From: Sapria himalayana
Lineage: Eukaryota; Streptophyta; Magnoliopsida; Malpighiales; Rafflesiaceae
Length of the DNA: 64,000 nucleotides
NCBI GenBank assembly: GCA_029783825.1
Contig: JAREIK010000748.1
Span: forward strand, 547,999 to 611,998
Reading direction: 5' to 3'
Positions 62,589 to 64,000 of this stretch are shown here, in pieces. Numbering within the stretch: position 1 is the first letter of the stretch; each line of letters starts with the position of its first letter. Position numbers and translations under genes: made by a program. The notes beneath the pieces are model-generated. The model was not told the DNA's origin and searched no databases. It was given only the letters and a program-made list of their open reading frames with translations.

Positions 62589-64000
62589 TTATTATTTTTT
62601 TTCATTCTGGCCCAACAGATTTATTTTGCCTAATACATGATTTACGTCAAGATGATTGTCATTTGAAAGCATAAAATTATTTTTCTGTTTCTTTCAATGA
62701 TCAAACATAAATTATTCCTAATAATTGATTCACCATATTGTCATGTGAGTCAAATCAATCAAGGATACATTAAGAACAAGCTTTCATGTGAATGCACATA
62801 TGAGATTCATAAAAGGGTTCCATCATGATGTAAAAATGAAAATTAGTTTATCTTTAAACTAGAAAATATCATTTTAATATATTCGAACAATAAAAAAAAA
62901 AGATAAAGAGAAAAAGATTATAAAGAGATGGAAAAGCTCCATACAAAGTTGCTTTATATTCAAGTTTTCTCCTCCTCTTCTTCTAGTTGTCCGCTCTCTT
63001 CATCCAACTGTTTGACCATTTTTCAAGCATCCTCAAAATGATCCATGAAGTGCTTAAATGGGTGGGTTGAGTAGGGGTCCATTAAGTCCAAAAAACCATA
63101 ACCCTAAATATAAAAATACAGTTTTGCATGATTAAAGTTTAAGCCTTAATCGAGGACTATATTTTGCATCAAAAGTGATATTTGTAAAATTAGAGAATCA
63201 TAGAGGCCTATGCCTTAAAATATTGTGTTCTAGGCTTCAACTTGATTGAAGTTTCCATAGCTTTGGAAGAAAGTTGGAGGCTTAGGCCTCAAAATATAGA
63301 GACTTATGCTTTCGTCTTCTTTTTCCACTTTTTGCTTATTTAAGTCTTTCATTATTCATTCTTTGCTTGTTTGCTCAATTACTTTTAATTTAATTTGTAA
63401 TGTCCTAAATACTTTAGAAATCATCAAAAACATCATTTGGACTTGCAAAATATATCATTTAGAAGTGTAATAAAATATTTTAAATCTAACTCATCACTAG
63501 GAGGGTCTTGAGTCAGCCTAGGCATGACCCATGCATGGTTCATGTGGGACATCGACCTTGGTACCACTATATGGCTGGTCGAGTTGGGCATGGTTCAAAT
63601 CATTGGCATGTCCTATTCATGACCACATGCTTGGGCATGTGGACCCTGGTGGTTGGTACGAACCGATCTAGTCAAGTATGCATGGTTCGAGGCACCATGA
63701 TGACACATACACTGCTTGTTCCAAGGCAAGAGTAGTAGTGCATGGGAACAAGCATTGTATGAGCATGGGTCTGGATCATGAGTGGCCTTTATGCCACCTA
63801 ATCAAACACAAAACAACTTAAAGGTTCATGGTGGGCCGGTCTTGCCTCTACAAGAAATGGGATGTGATGGGACACTGGTGGACCAAGTCACTTGATCCAA
63901 TTGGATCCCTCTCATACAATAATATTTATTCAAGAAATTAAAAAATTGATACATTTTTTAAAGAGCTATGTAGAAATTGTTCTATGTTAAATGATTATGT
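62589..64000. other. Unassigned right end, no gene supported
   Basis: 62,589-63,480 is AT-rich without structure I can name. 63,490-63,900 is distinctly less AT-rich, with repeated CATGCATGG, GGCATG and GGTACGAACCGAT words, and could be part of an unrecognised repeat. A 75-codon frame at 63,508-63,735 (plus) shows no known motif and is rich in His, Trp and Met, so I do not call it a gene. Confidence 0.4.

Noticed and set aside
63508..63735. 75-codon plus-strand frame as a small gene
   Set aside because: No motif, no upstream promoter signal and an odd His/Trp/Met-rich composition explained by repeated CATGG words.

Overview
This window is non-genic plant nuclear DNA, very AT-rich and built almost entirely from transposable elements and tandem repeats. 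I found no intact host gene, no tRNA or rRNA and no CRISPR. The organism is a flowering plant or other seed plant. The evidence is chromodomain-type Ty3/gypsy elements primed by initiator-methionine tRNA, Ty1/copia elements, a hAT transposase and a block that looks like plant mitochondrial DNA. I cannot name the species; a large monocot genome is only a guess. All coding sequence seen belongs to mobile elements and all of it is broken by stops, frameshifts or deletions.

Left part (1-13,390): AT-rich sequence with a 105-bp tandem repeat (830-1115) is followed by four tandem copies of a ~805-bp unit (1121-9949). The fourth unit is split by a minus-strand Tekay-like gypsy element (3901-9519) that kept gag and protease but lost most of pol. 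A minus-strand Ty1/copia remnant follows (11,321-13,390).

Middle (13,395-53,010): a very long degenerate array derived from the pentamer ATAAC, about 19 kb of repeat in total, with a clean core near 36.8-38.2 kb. Several insertions interrupt it. The first is a Tekay-like gypsy element (16,391-31,623) that itself carries a second element of the same family (19,647-26,778) at its RNase H/integrase junction. The others are a GC-richer block resembling plant mitochondrial DNA (about 44,450-46,470), a 1.76-kb hAT element (48,527-50,283) and a diverged solo LTR (51,237-52,699). Array blocks at 42.7-46.9 kb and 47.7-53.0 kb are paralogous, and only the first carries the organelle-like block.

Right part (53,010-64,000): a foldback-like element with a GAGCTC minisatellite (about 53,375-54,536) sits inside one terminal repeat of a larger inverted-repeat element (53,301-55,157). 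Next come a degenerate but structurally complete plus-strand Ty1/copia element (about 55,172-59,811), a 333-bp hAT-type MITE (60,396-60,728) and a second member of the large inverted-repeat family (about 60,934-62,588) holding a possible solo LTR. The last 1.4 kb is unassigned.

No cellular pathway is encoded here. The value of the window is a readable order of events: array growth and block duplication, then insertion of gypsy, organelle-like and hAT DNA, with nested insertions on top. Three less routine signals deserve follow-up: the array architecture, a conserved 21-bp ACGT dyad in the gypsy LTRs, and the foldback element.
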